A stretch of DNA of 64,000 nt from Lachnospiraceae bacterium (GCA_910575445.1 CAJTFW010000001.1:682001-746000), one strand, 5' to 3'; numbered from the stretch's first letter, positions 17,527 to 27,321 are shown. Made by a program: numbers and translations. Notes: generated by a model not told the origin, from the sequence alone.

Positions 17527-18156
17527 ATGAGTATGGAAAAAGTGAACGATCTAGTTACCCGTGGCAAGGCAAAGCTGGTTCCGGCAGCAGTGCAGGAGGC
17601 TCTGGATGAAGGATGTGAGGCAGGTGCATTATTGGATACGATGATTGCAGCCATGGATGTTGTCGGTGAAAATTTTAAGAATGGAACGATTTTTGTTCCA
17701 GAGATGCTGATCGCTGCAAAGGCTATGAAAAAGGGGGTTGAGGTACTGAAACCTCATCTGGCATCCGGCGCATCTGGTGCACTGGGAAAAGTGATTATTG
17801 GTACTGTGGCTGGAGACCTGCATGATATTGGGAAAAATCTGGTAGCTATGATGATTGAGTCAGCCGGTTTTGAGGTCATTGATCTGGGTGTTGACGTTCC
17901 CATTGAGAACTTTCTGCGTACCTATGAGGAAAATCCAGATACGAAGATTATCGCTTGTTCTGCGCTGCTGACAACGACCATGCCTGCTCTTCAACAGACC
18001 GTAGCAGCGATTAATGAAGCTTCCTGGCGTTCTAAAGTCAAGGTGATGGTCGGCGGTGCTCCAATCACGCAGGAATTTGCGGATACCATTGGTGCGGACG
18101 CTTATACGCCGGATGCGGCTTCTGCTGCTAAAAAGGCAAAAGAACTGGCGGCGTAG
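17527..18156 (+). CDS. Corrinoid (B12-binding) methyl carrier protein
   Basis: 209 residues. A four-helix cap (about 1-85, with the typical MIAAMDVVGENFKNGTIFVPEML) precedes the B12 domain (about 90-209). The lower axial ligand motif D-x-H-x-x-G is seen as DLHDIGKN, followed by a serine in CSALLTTTMP and the GG of VMVGGAPITQEFADTIGAD. It carries Co(I)/methyl-Co(III) between the substrate methyltransferase and the folate enzyme. GAAAGGGGAAA precedes the start. It is homologous to the corrinoid proteins MtbC, MtvC and MtaC. Confidence 0.93.
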   Translation: MSMEKVNDLVTRGKAKLVPAAVQEALDEGCEAGALLDTMIAAMDVVGENFKNGTIFVPEMLIAAKAMKKGVEVLKPHLASGASGALGKVIIGTVAGDLHDIGKNLVAMMIESAGFEVIDLGVDVPIENFLRTYEENPDTKIIACSALLTTTMPALQQTVAAINEASWRSKVKVMVGGAPITQEFADTIGADAYTPDAASAAKKAKELAA

Positions 18157-18177
18157 ATTTGGAAGGAGGGGGATTTT

Positions 18178-19167
18178 ATGCTTACCAAAAGACAGAATTT
18201 TCTGGAAACGATCCGCGGCGGCAAGCCGGACCGCTATGTAAATCAATATGAGTATCTGAATATTGTCATGGGAACTCCGTTTCTCGCCAAATATCCGGTG
18301 GTCGCTTACGGGCAGGAGAATGTGGTAGGGGCCTGGGGAGTTACCTGGACTTGGCCGGAGGGATTTCCCGGAGGCTTTCCTGTTCACACGCCTGATAAGA
18401 TCGTCATTAAAGATATTGAGAACTGGCGGGACTATATTCAGGAGCCAGATCTGAATTATACAGAGGAAGACTGGGCGCCCTATGTAGCCATGGCAGAAAA
18501 GATTGACCGCAAGGAAGAATATGTCACGGCGATCCTGGCTCCTGGTATCTTCGAGATGTGTCATCATCTGCTGGAGATTCAGAACTGTCTGATGGCTTTT
18601 TATGAATATCCAGATGAGATGCATGAGCTGATTGATTTTCTGGCGGACTGGGAACTGCGGTATGCAGAGCAGATCTGTAAATATCTGAAGCCGGATGCCG
18701 TATTCCATCACGATGACTGGGGAAGCCAGATCTCTACGTTTATCTCCCCGGAGATGTTCCGTGAATTTATAAAGCCTGCATATGAGAAGATTTACGGCTA
18801 TTTCAAATCCCATGGTGTCGAGATTATCGTACATCATTCAGATTCTTATGCGGCGACGCTGGTACCGGATATGATTGATATGGGGATCGACGTCTGGCAG
18901 GGAGTCATGAATACCAATAACATTCCAGAACTGATCGAGAAGTACGGCGGCAAGATTACCTTTATGGGAGGGATTGATTCTGCTTCCGTGGACCGTCCAG
19001 ACTGGACACCCAAGCTGGTGGCAGCAGAGGTGCAAAAAACCTGCAAAAACTGCGGAAACAAATATTTCATACCGAATTTAAGTCAGGGACTGGCAGTATC
19101 CACATTCCCGGGTGTATATGAGGCTGTTTCTGCAGAGATTGATAAAATGAGTAAAGAGATGTTTTAA
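18178..19167 (+). CDS. UroD-superfamily corrinoid-dependent methyltransferase (substrate enzyme)
   Basis: 329 residues with the uroporphyrinogen-decarboxylase-like barrel used by MtaA/MtbA/MtvB methyltransferases. Visible: HHDDWGSQISTFISPEMFREF, IIVHHSDSYAATLVPDMIDMG and TFMGGIDSASV. No decarboxylase role is likely, since it follows a corrinoid protein and a CH3-H4folate enzyme. In acetogens, UroD-type enzymes such as MtvB demethylate methoxyaromatics. The substrate here is inferred to be an aryl methyl ether but could be another methylated compound. GGAAGGAGGGGG precedes the start. Confidence 0.85.
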   Translation: MLTKRQNFLETIRGGKPDRYVNQYEYLNIVMGTPFLAKYPVVAYGQENVVGAWGVTWTWPEGFPGGFPVHTPDKIVIKDIENWRDYIQEPDLNYTEEDWAPYVAMAEKIDRKEEYVTAILAPGIFEMCHHLLEIQNCLMAFYEYPDEMHELIDFLADWELRYAEQICKYLKPDAVFHHDDWGSQISTFISPEMFREFIKPAYEKIYGYFKSHGVEIIVHHSDSYAATLVPDMIDMGIDVWQGVMNTNNIPELIEKYGGKITFMGGIDSASVDRPDWTPKLVAAEVQKTCKNCGNKYFIPNLSQGLAVSTFPGVYEAVSAEIDKMSKEMF

Positions 19168-19193
19168 TCGTATTGTCTGGCCATTCCTTATCG

Positions 19194-19268
19194 AAGAAAC
19201 AGAGGTGTGAGTGTTATACTATCATATCTCTGTTTTCTTTACAAAATATGGTTTATCCCATATTTTTT
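19194..19268 (+). terminator. Tandem hairpins between methyltransferase and activator genes
   Basis: First, AAGAAACAGAG (19194) pairs with CTCTGTTTTCTT (19228-19239). Then AAAATATGG (19243) pairs with CCATATTTT (19258-19266) and is followed by more T. Together they look like an intrinsic terminator, so the activator gene may be expressed at a lower level by read-through or from its own weak promoter. Confidence 0.55.
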
Positions 19269-19369
19269 CTGAAATTCCCTGTTCCTGGTATGCTTTTGGA
19301 AGATTTTACAGCTTGTTTAAGATTTGAGATAGAAGGAAATGACGCATTGTATATTATGGAGGAAGTTGC

Positions 19370-21109
19370 ATGTACCAGATATATTTTGACAGAGAAAAAA
19401 AGCAGATCGAAGTAGCGGAGGGTACGACGATACTGGAAGCGCAACGGCTGGCCGGCCTTCGTCCAGATGCGCCCTGCGGCGGAGCAGGTACCTGCGGAAA
19501 ATGCCAGGTAATGGTGAAGGGACAGATTTTACGGGCCTGCCAGACAAAGATTCAGGAAGATCTTCATGTTGATACAGCCGGGACTTTATCCCTGGAAAAA
19601 GCGGTTGTTCTGACAGAAGGATTTTCCAGACCGGTGACTTTTTGGCCGGGTGTTTCTGTCCATTCCATAGAGTTTGAAAAGACGGTGCCCGGAGACAAAC
19701 CGTCAGATTGGGAACGGATGCTGGAAACTCTGGAGAAAACCAAAGTAAAAGATGCCAGACACTTTCTTCCGGATCCAAAGCTGGCCTCCACTCTCTATGA
19801 ACGGATAAAAAAGGGCGGGAGCTGGTATGTTGTTCATACAGACCATGAGATTCTGGATATTCGGGATCACAAAAGAGATTACTGCTTTGCCGCCTTTGAT
19901 ATTGGAACGACGACGCTTGCTGGATATCTTCTGGATGCAGCGAATGGGAAGGTTCTGGCGGTGGAAAGCCGGATGAATCCTCAGGTACAGTTTGGCGCAG
20001 ATGTAATCATGCGTGCGGACTATGCGCTTGCCTGCAAAACCAAAGCACTGACAGAATGTATCCGCAGAGAACTGGATGACATGATTGGGGGTCTTGCCGA
20101 ATATGCCAAAAGAGAACGGACAGATATCCTGCAGATCTGTGCAGTGGGAAACACCTGTATGCATCATCTGTTTCTGGGAATTTCCCCTGCATCGCTGGTT
20201 CATGCTCCCTATACTCCTGCACTCAGTCAGTCGCTGACACTTTCCGCAGAGAATTATGGATTGACGATTCATCCCAAGGGCCAGCTTCTGATACTGCCGA
20301 ATATTGCCGGATATGTAGGAGCAGATACGAGCGCCTGCCTGCTGGCAGTCCGTCCAGACCAGAAAGAAGAGATTACGCTTCTTCTGGATATTGGGACCAA
20401 CGGAGAGATGGTTCTTGGCAACCGGGACCGGCTGCTTACCTGTTCTACGGCGGCAGGTCCGGCTCTGGAAGGCGCAAAGATCGAATGTGGTATGCGGGGA
20501 ACAGAAGGAGCAGTGGATCATGTTTCCTTCCAAAATGGCTCGTGGCACTACACGACCATCGGGAACCAGCCTGCGGTTGGGCTGTGCGGTTCCGGCCTTC
20601 TGGACCTGACTGCTCAGCTTTTGAAAAATGGTTTCCTTGACAAGAGCGGAAATCTGAACAGTGGCCAAAAGGACCCCAAACGTTTTCTTCTGGTTCCGCC
20701 AGAGCTTGCTGGAAATAAAAAAGGGGTTTATCTGACACAGAAAGACATCCGGGAGATTCAGCTGGCAAAAGCAGCTATTGCTGCCGGTATTCGGATTCTG
20801 ATGAAAAAACTTTTCATAACCGAAGAAGACATTGCATGCCTGTATATTGCCGGTGCTTTCGGAAATTACATGAATCCGGTTAGTGCAGGAACCATCGGAC
20901 TGTTTCCAATCTCACTGGTAGAACGGATTCGGCCCATTGGAAATGCCGCAGGAGAAGGGGCAAAGATTGCTTTACTTAATGCAAACGAGTGGAGACTGGC
21001 AGACAGACTGGCGGAGTCTGTGGAATTTGTAGAGCTGGCTATTCTTCCAGAATTTCAGGACTGTTTTGTAGATGAGCTGGAATTTCCCGGTGAAGAGGTA
21101 CCAGGATGA
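19370..21109 (+). CDS. Reductive activator of corrinoid proteins (RACo/RamA-like, DUF4445)
   Basis: 579 residues. N-terminal ferredoxin-like domain (about 1-85) with a plant-type 2Fe-2S site, C-x5-C-x2-C in PCGGAGTCGKC and a later Cys in LRACQTK. A linker is followed by the ASKHA actin-like ATPase domain (about 165-560) with AAFDIGTTTLAGYLL, LLLDIGTNGEMVLG, GLCGSGLLDL and YIAGAFGNYM. It reduces inactive Co(II) back to Co(I) at the expense of ATP, as do O-demethylase activating enzymes. GGAGG lies nine bases before ATG 19370. Its stop overlaps the start of the next gene. Confidence 0.93.
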   Translation: MYQIYFDREKKQIEVAEGTTILEAQRLAGLRPDAPCGGAGTCGKCQVMVKGQILRACQTKIQEDLHVDTAGTLSLEKAVVLTEGFSRPVTFWPGVSVHSIEFEKTVPGDKPSDWERMLETLEKTKVKDARHFLPDPKLASTLYERIKKGGSWYVVHTDHEILDIRDHKRDYCFAAFDIGTTTLAGYLLDAANGKVLAVESRMNPQVQFGADVIMRADYALACKTKALTECIRRELDDMIGGLAEYAKRERTDILQICAVGNTCMHHLFLGISPASLVHAPYTPALSQSLTLSAENYGLTIHPKGQLLILPNIAGYVGADTSACLLAVRPDQKEEITLLLDIGTNGEMVLGNRDRLLTCSTAAGPALEGAKIECGMRGTEGAVDHVSFQNGSWHYTTIGNQPAVGLCGSGLLDLTAQLLKNGFLDKSGNLNSGQKDPKRFLLVPPELAGNKKGVYLTQKDIREIQLAKAAIAAGIRILMKKLFITEEDIACLYIAGAFGNYMNPVSAGTIGLFPISLVERIRPIGNAAGEGAKIALLNANEWRLADRLAESVEFVELAILPEFQDCFVDELEFPGEEVPG

Positions 21110-21645
21110 TAGATTTGAAAGAACTAACAGCAATGGCAGAGAAACAGGGATTTTCTCATACAGCGTTTCTAGATTGTAGTACGATTGAATTAAGACCAGA
21201 AGTGCGGCAGATGTGTGAGGCCAACACCTGCCATATGTACGGCAGATGCTGGAGCTGTCCGCCAGGATGCGGTTCTCTGGACTCCTGCAGGGAGAGAATC
21301 GGGAGATATCGGTATGGGATTCTGGTACAGACAATCGGACAGCTAGAAGATGAGCTGGATGGAGAGGCCATGATGGAGACAGAGGCGCTGCACAAGGAGC
21401 ATTTTCATTCTTTTGAACGGATACTTAGAAAGCAGTATCCAGATCTGTTGGCGATCGGAGCGGGATGTTGTACAAAATGCAGGACGTGTACATATCCAGA
21501 TGCGCCCTGCCGTTTTCCAAGAGAAGCCTTTTCTTCCATGGAAGCTTATGGGATGCTCGTTACTCAGATTTGTCAAGCCAACGGGCTGGAATATTATTAC
21601 GGTTCGTATACGATTACCTATACCAGTTGTTATCTGCTAAGATAG
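21106..21645 (+). CDS. DUF2284 metal-binding protein
   Basis: 179 residues, overlapping the activator gene by four bases (ATGA). Cysteine clusters in CEANTCHMYGRCWSCPPGCG and AGCCTKCRTCTYPDAPC are the DUF2284 signature and probably bind an iron-sulfur cluster or zinc. Proteins of this family recur in corrinoid methyl-transfer operons, but the biochemical role is not established. It probably assists activation or cofactor handling. It is the last gene of this operon. Confidence 0.85.
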   Translation: MIDLKELTAMAEKQGFSHTAFLDCSTIELRPEVRQMCEANTCHMYGRCWSCPPGCGSLDSCRERIGRYRYGILVQTIGQLEDELDGEAMMETEALHKEHFHSFERILRKQYPDLLAIGAGCCTKCRTCTYPDAPCRFPREAFSSMEAYGMLVTQICQANGLEYYYGSYTITYTSCYLLR

Positions 21646-22118
21646 ATCAGGACATAAAATATATGATAGTCCCCGTATATCATGGTTGCTCATTTTAGTT
21701 TGTATTTTTAATGGACAAATCGTATTCGCTGTACGACTCTGGTTCCTAAACAAAACTATGTAAATACCTTTTAACAAAATAGTTTTATCACCAATTTTGT
21801 TTAGCCGGGCTGGCAGAGCGTATCACGGTAGATGCCCTATGGATTTAGTTCAGGCGAAACGATAAGCAGTGCTGCATGAAAGCAATTTGGCTTTCTTGTT
21901 CCAGAGGCAGTAAATGGATTTTGGGCATGGCAGATTTATATAAAAGAATTAAATAGTTAGAGGTATTAAGAACCCTTATAAGTGATGTTTATACATTGTT
22001 TATAGGGGTTTTTATAAGTTTTGCTATCTGCGCAAACTTCTGTATTGACGGGATTAGAAGCACATGGTATTATGACACAGACATTGCTGTTTTTTGGAAC
22101 AAGATGGAGGACAGGTGT
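21646..22118. other. Intergenic stretch with inverted repeats and the kinase promoter
   Basis: No supported gene. CTAAACAAAA (21746-21755) is repeated inverted as TTTTGTTTAG (21795-21804). A hairpin GAAAGC/GCTTTC (21878-21895) followed by TTGTT could be a weak terminator. A good promoter lies at 22045-22073. I compared the region with cobalamin and cyclic-di-GMP riboswitch consensus boxes by eye and saw neither. Confidence 0.5.
22045..22073 (+). promoter_or_regulatory. Sigma-A promoter of the first hybrid kinase
   Basis: TTGACG, a 17-bp spacer and TATTAT, placing the transcript start near 22080, about 40 bases before the ribosome site GGAGG (22106) and ATG 22119. This argues against the longer reading from TTG 21996. 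Confidence 0.7.
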
Positions 22119-24704
22119 ATGGATTATTCAAAAAAGTTTCTTGAGCAGAGCGGTGAAGATATGGCGATGACCAAAAGCTTTGAGCAGCAAAATAATATGC
22201 AAAATGTTTGGAATCTAGAGGCCATCATCAATGAGGGACTTCGCGTTGCTCTGCTAGAAGAGACGCCGGACCAGTCGCTTCAGGTATTACTTAAATATTT
22301 GGGAAAAGCACTGAACGGAGAACGAACCTATATCTTTGAGCAGAATGAATCTGGTGGAGATGACAACACCTATGAGTGGGTGGCTGATGGAGTGGAGCCA
22401 GAGAAGGAGAATCTTCAGAATGTTCCCCGGGAAGTGTGTGCCAGCTGGTATCGGAATTTTAGCATTGGCAGACATATTGTTATTGAGAACCTGGAAGATA
22501 TAAAAAAGAGCGATCCCCTTCAGTATGAAAATCTAAAGCAACAGAACGTACATTCTCTTGTAGTGGTTCCTCTTTATGATGGCAAAAGGCTTATTGGCTT
22601 TTTCGGTGTGGACAACCCACCTATAAAATCGCTAGAATATGCATCCAATATGCTTCAGACAGCAGCATATTTTATTGTGTCTTCCCTTAAACGACGCAAT
22701 CTGGTCTATGAGCTTCAAAAGCGAAGCTATAATGTACTTCATGCGCTTAGTGTAGATTATATGGGCATCTATCAGGTGAATTTTGATACAGGTGAATGTG
22801 AGGTATACAGAGACAGCGAACGAATAGGTATAAATTGGGCTTTCTATTTTAAGGACGGTTATCAAACAGCTATGGAGTGGTATATTTCCCAGTATGTAGT
22901 TCCAAGAGACCAGGAACGGCTTCGGGCTGTTACCAAAAGAGACTATGTGCTTGCTCAACTTAAGACAAAGAAGAAATTCTATGTCCGGTATCAGGTGAAA
23001 GATAATTCCCATAATCTAAGATACTTAGAGATTCATTTTTCTGCTACGGAGAAGACAGAAGAAGAACACTGTGCGATTTTTGCTCAGCGGGATGTCAATG
23101 CTGTAGTGGAACAAGAAGAGAAATACAAGCTAGAAGCAAGACAGAGTTTAGAAGATATTCTGGAAGGAGCCAGAACCGGTATCTGGACGATTGAGCTAGA
23201 GGAGGGCTGTCAGCCAAGGATGTATGCAGACCGGACTATGCAAATCCTTTTGGGGACATCGGATGAGACCGAGCCAGAAGCATGTTATCAACACTGGTTT
23301 GAAAATATTGATCCAGATTATGTAGAGATGGTACAAGAAGCCGTACAGGAGATACTAAAGACCGGGCGCTGTGAGGTGATTTACCCCTGGAATCATCCAA
23401 AGCTTGGGAAGATTTATGTTCGCTGTGGTGGTGTCGTAGACAAAACATTTAAAAAACCGGGCGCTTGTCTAAATGGATATCATCAGGATATCACAGATAC
23501 TATGGTGACAAGAAAGAAACAAGAACAGGCTATTATGGAACTCTTAGAGAAGGTTAGACAAGCCAATTCGGCAAAGAGTGAGTTCCTTTCTCATATGTCC
23601 CATGATCTGCGTACGCCTATCAACGGGATTCTGGGGATGCTGGCTATTATGGAGAAAAGTCAGGGGAATCTAGCGCAGCAAAAAGAGTGTCAGAAAAAAA
23701 TCCGTATATCGACAGAGCACCTTTTGTCTTTGGTGAATGATGTTCTTCAAGTCAGCCGGCTAGAGAGTGGAAGACTGGCAGTGGTGGAGGAGCCATTTGA
23801 CCTTTATGATGTGTTAGAAAGTTGTATTGCAATTCTGTCTGCTCAGGCAAAGGAAAAAGAGATTGAGCTAATGCTAAGAGAGCTGGATGTGCAGCATGGC
23901 AAAGTGATTGGAAATCCCATGCATCTAAAGCAGATTCTGATGAATATTATTGACAATGCCCTTAAATATAACCGCCCCCATGGTTCTGTATTTGTTCAGG
24001 TAAAGGAGAGCGTCTGTCAGGGGCAAAAGGCTGACTATCAGTTTGTAATTGAAGATACGGGAATTGGCATCGGAGAAGAATTTAAAGAGCATATTTTTGA
24101 GCCATTTACCCAAGAACATCAAGACGCAAGAACCAACTATAATGGTGTTGGACTTGGCATGTCTATGGTGAAGAAACTGGTAGAACAGATGAAAGGAAGC
24201 ATTGAGGTAAATAGCCAGCTTGGAAAAGGAAGTGTGTTTCGGATTACGCTTCCTCTGCAAATCAATCAAGCACAAGATACACAACCTAAGACCGAAGAGT
24301 TAGATGTGCAAGACAATATTGCCGGGATGCAGGTTCTTTTGGTGGAAGATAATGAGATCAACTGTGAGATTATGGAGTTTATGCTTAGGGAGGCAGATGC
24401 TAAAGTCACAACTGCAAACGATGGAAAAGAGGCAGTAGATGTGTTTACAGCTTCCACATCAGGAACATTTGATTGCATACTTATGGATCTGATGATGCCA
24501 GTTATGAGCGGATATGAGGCAGCTCATGTGATTCGCGGTCTAAACCGGCCAGACGCAAAGACTGTGCCCATTATAGCACTGTCAGCGAATACATTTGAAG
24601 AAGACATCGCAATGGCAAAAGATGCCGGGATGAATGAACACTTAGCAAAACCTGTAGATATCCGAAAAATGTTCCAGGTTATGAGTCGGTTAAGGTACCA
24701 ATAA
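22119..24704 (+). CDS. Cytoplasmic hybrid histidine kinase with GAF and PAS-like sensor regions
   Basis: 861 residues from ATG 22119 (GGAGG eight bases before). No membrane helix in this form. Order: GAF-like domain (ALNGERTYIFEQ to LIGFFGVDNPP), a PAS-like region, a second PAS-like region (ILEGARTGIWTIELEEG), coiled linker, HisKA with His in HMSHDLRTPINGILGML, HATPase with IIDNALKYN, EDTGIGIG and GVGLGMSM, then one receiver with VEDNEINCE, phospho-acceptor Asp in LMDLMMPVMSGYEA and the AKPVD lysine. The next kinase starts 28 bases after its stop, so they share a transcript. The signal is unknown. Confidence 0.9.
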   Translation: MDYSKKFLEQSGEDMAMTKSFEQQNNMQNVWNLEAIINEGLRVALLEETPDQSLQVLLKYLGKALNGERTYIFEQNESGGDDNTYEWVADGVEPEKENLQNVPREVCASWYRNFSIGRHIVIENLEDIKKSDPLQYENLKQQNVHSLVVVPLYDGKRLIGFFGVDNPPIKSLEYASNMLQTAAYFIVSSLKRRNLVYELQKRSYNVLHALSVDYMGIYQVNFDTGECEVYRDSERIGINWAFYFKDGYQTAMEWYISQYVVPRDQERLRAVTKRDYVLAQLKTKKKFYVRYQVKDNSHNLRYLEIHFSATEKTEEEHCAIFAQRDVNAVVEQEEKYKLEARQSLEDILEGARTGIWTIELEEGCQPRMYADRTMQILLGTSDETEPEACYQHWFENIDPDYVEMVQEAVQEILKTGRCEVIYPWNHPKLGKIYVRCGGVVDKTFKKPGACLNGYHQDITDTMVTRKKQEQAIMELLEKVRQANSAKSEFLSHMSHDLRTPINGILGMLAIMEKSQGNLAQQKECQKKIRISTEHLLSLVNDVLQVSRLESGRLAVVEEPFDLYDVLESCIAILSAQAKEKEIELMLRELDVQHGKVIGNPMHLKQILMNIIDNALKYNRPHGSVFVQVKESVCQGQKADYQFVIEDTGIGIGEEFKEHIFEPFTQEHQDARTNYNGVGLGMSMVKKLVEQMKGSIEVNSQLGKGSVFRITLPLQINQAQDTQPKTEELDVQDNIAGMQVLLVEDNEINCEIMEFMLREADAKVTTANDGKEAVDVFTASTSGTFDCILMDLMMPVMSGYEAAHVIRGLNRPDAKTVPIIALSANTFEEDIAMAKDAGMNEHLAKPVDIRKMFQVMSRLRYQ

Positions 24705-24732
24705 AAGCAGTCAAAAGAATGGAGAGAAAAGT

Positions 24733-27321
24733 ATGAAAAACATAACTTTGCCGCGTTCTCTAAAAATTAGTATAGCGGTAATCCTTTGTTTGAATATTTT
24801 CATTTTTTCGCTTTTGGGAGTGTCTATAGACAGGATGAGTAAAGACACGATTGAGGATATAGGTACTACTTATATGGCTAGAATGAATGAGCAAGTATCC
24901 TTACACTTCGAGACAATTATTGCTTTGCGCTTAACGATGACAGAATCTTTAGCAAGCATTGCAGTAAACAAAAAAGATGCCAGTTACGGCTCAAAAGAAG
25001 AAATAGAATACGGCGCAAGGGCAAGAAGCTTTTTATGTGCTGCCCTATATTCATCGGATGGAAAAATGGAAATGATTTATGGTGATATGGTGGAGCCAAA
25101 CACCCCAGAACCGTTTTTAGACAGTCTAAGAAACAAAGAGCGCAAAGTGTCATCTGCTGTCGACAGCAATGGAAATAATGTGATTTTGTTTGGGGTTCCC
25201 TGTGAATATCCTATGTCTGATGGAAACGTAAGTCTTGCTTTGGTGGTAGGGCTTTCTTCTCAATATATGGGGGAAGTCCTTTTTCTAGACACAGATAATC
25301 CGTTGATTTATTCCTATGTGATACGCAAAGACGGAAGCTATGTGATACGGGACCAGGGCAGTGTAAACGAAAATTATTTTGACCAGCTTTACCATATCTT
25401 TGATGGACAGAATGAAGAAGCAGATTTCTATATCGAACAGCTGACAGCTGCAATGAGTGTAGATGAAGATTATTCTGTTATTCTAAATAATGGCAAATCG
25501 CGTCGTCATCTGTATTGTACCAGTCTCCCCTACTGTGAATGGTATCTGGTAACCATTCTTCCTTTTGACAGGTTAGATCATGCAATTTCAGGGATGAGCA
25601 GTCATTGGCTTATTCTTGTCTATGCGACTTCTTTTGCAGCGATTGTTATGCTCCTGTATATATTTTATCAGTATTTAAGGATATTTAAAAATCAGGTATC
25701 TGAATTAAAGCGCATGAATGTAGAGATGGATGCCGCACGTAAAGCGGCTGAAAAGGCTCAAAAAGAAGCAGAAGATGCCAACGCGGCAAAACAGGAGTTT
25801 TTCTCCAGTATGAGTCATGATATACGTACTCCTATGAATGCCATCATTGGTATGACCTCTATTGCCATGGCCAACACACACAACCAGGAACAGGTTGAGG
25901 AGTGTCTGCGTAAAATCGCATTGTCCAGTAAACATCTGTTGGGGCTTATCAATGATGTACTGGATATGTCCAAGATTGAGAGTGGTAAGATGATGCTGAA
26001 TCTTGGACCGACATCTTTAAGAGAGGTTATGGACAGCATTGTAAATATTGTACAGCCACAAGTCAGAGCTAAAAATCAGCAGTTTAAAGCAACTGTCTAT
26101 GAAATTCTAACAGAAGATGTATGTTGTGACAGTGTACGCATAAATCAGGTATTGATCAATCTTTTAGGAAATGCTGTCAAATTTACACCGGAGAACGGCA
26201 CAGTTCAGGTCTCTTTATACCAGGAAGCTCTGCCCAAAGAGCCTTCTTATGTTCGTACACATTTTCTGGTAAAAGATACAGGAATTGGCATGTCAGAAGA
26301 ATACCAGAAGAAAATATTTGACTCCTTTAGCAGAGAGGAGAATGCACGTGTACAAAAGACAGAGGGTTCTGGGCTTGGAATGGCGATTACCAAGTACCTT
26401 GTAGATGCTATGGGTGGCACTATCTCTGTGCAGAGTGAGCAGGGCAAGGGAAGTGAGTTTCACGTTGTTTTTGACCTAAAGAAGGCAGAAGAACAGAAGA
26501 CAGATGCGATTCTTCCTGACTGGAATATACTTGTCGTTGATGATGACAAACGCTCATGTATTCAGGTGGTTCGCTCTCTAGAGTCTATCGGTGTTCGTGC
26601 CAAGTGGTGTCTAAGTGCCAAGCGTGCAATGGAAATGCTTAAAGAGTGCCATCAACAGAATGACGATTATCAAATAGTTCTTTTGGGAAGGGATTTACCG
26701 GATATCAATGGGATTGAGACAGCGCAAAAAATCTGCCAAAACTATGGAGAAGACCATCCAGCGTTGTTACTCTTATCTTGTGACTGGAGCGAGATAGAAA
26801 ACAAAGCCAAAGAAGCAGGAATCTCTGGATTTATTTCCAGACCTCTGTTTCGGTCTACTTTATTTGATGCCCTGAAAGCATTTGCCGATGCTCCTGATGA
26901 AGATACAGAAAAAGCCAAGAAGGAGATGGATAAAGAACTTAAAGGAAAACGTATTTTATTGGCAGAAGATAATGAGCTTAACTGGGAAGTTGCAAGAGAG
27001 CTACTAGCTGACCTTGAACTAAAGTTAGACTGGGCTGAAAACGGGCAGAGCTGTGTGACAAAATTCGAGGAATCTCCGGTTGCATATTATGATGCGATTA
27101 TTATGGATGTGCGGATGCCTGTGATGGACGGCTATGAAGCCACCAGAACAATTCGAAAGATGCAGCGGGCGGATGTGGATATTCCTATCATTGCTATGAC
27201 GGCGGATGCTTTTTCGGAAGATATTCAAAAGTGCCTAGATTGCGGTATGAATGACCACTTGGCAAAACCGATTGATGTTGAGGTTATTACACACAAATTA
27301 AAAAAATATTTGAAATCTTGA
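24733..27321 (+). CDS. Membrane hybrid histidine kinase with one pseudo-receiver and one active receiver
   Basis: 862 residues. Membrane helix about 11-31, extracytoplasmic dCache-like sensor to about 290, second helix about 292-315, coiled coil, HisKA with His362 (SMSHDIRTPMNAIIGM), HATPase (LINLLGNAVKF, KDTGIGMS, GSGLGMAI), then two receivers. The first (about 597-720) keeps the acidic triplet VVDDDK but has Gly652 where the phospho-acceptor Asp belongs (IVLLGRDLPD) and Arg for the switch Lys (ISRPLF). The second (about 738-860) is complete with Asp792 in IIMDVRMPVMDG. TGGAGAG precedes the start. No output domain, so it signals by phosphorelay or protein contact. Confidence 0.92.
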   Translation: MKNITLPRSLKISIAVILCLNIFIFSLLGVSIDRMSKDTIEDIGTTYMARMNEQVSLHFETIIALRLTMTESLASIAVNKKDASYGSKEEIEYGARARSFLCAALYSSDGKMEMIYGDMVEPNTPEPFLDSLRNKERKVSSAVDSNGNNVILFGVPCEYPMSDGNVSLALVVGLSSQYMGEVLFLDTDNPLIYSYVIRKDGSYVIRDQGSVNENYFDQLYHIFDGQNEEADFYIEQLTAAMSVDEDYSVILNNGKSRRHLYCTSLPYCEWYLVTILPFDRLDHAISGMSSHWLILVYATSFAAIVMLLYIFYQYLRIFKNQVSELKRMNVEMDAARKAAEKAQKEAEDANAAKQEFFSSMSHDIRTPMNAIIGMTSIAMANTHNQEQVEECLRKIALSSKHLLGLINDVLDMSKIESGKMMLNLGPTSLREVMDSIVNIVQPQVRAKNQQFKATVYEILTEDVCCDSVRINQVLINLLGNAVKFTPENGTVQVSLYQEALPKEPSYVRTHFLVKDTGIGMSEEYQKKIFDSFSREENARVQKTEGSGLGMAITKYLVDAMGGTISVQSEQGKGSEFHVVFDLKKAEEQKTDAILPDWNILVVDDDKRSCIQVVRSLESIGVRAKWCLSAKRAMEMLKECHQQNDDYQIVLLGRDLPDINGIETAQKICQNYGEDHPALLLLSCDWSEIENKAKEAGISGFISRPLFRSTLFDALKAFADAPDEDTEKAKKEMDKELKGKRILLAEDNELNWEVARELLADLELKLDWAENGQSCVTKFEESPVAYYDAIIMDVRMPVMDGYEATRTIRKMQRADVDIPIIAMTADAFSEDIQKCLDCGMNDHLAKPIDVEVITHKLKKYLKS

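Noticed and set aside
18178-19167. True uroporphyrinogen decarboxylase
   Set aside because: Its position after a corrinoid protein and methyl-H4folate methyltransferase marks it as a methyltransferase of the same superfamily.
21646-21995. Cobalamin or cyclic-di-GMP riboswitch after the corrinoid operon
   Set aside because: No conserved B12 box or GEMM-type core could be found; only simple inverted repeats are present.
21996-22118. Longer N-terminus of the first hybrid kinase from TTG 21996, giving a membrane-like helix
   Set aside because: A TTGACG-N17-TATTAT promoter at 22045-22073 and GGAGG before ATG 22119 favour the shorter soluble form.
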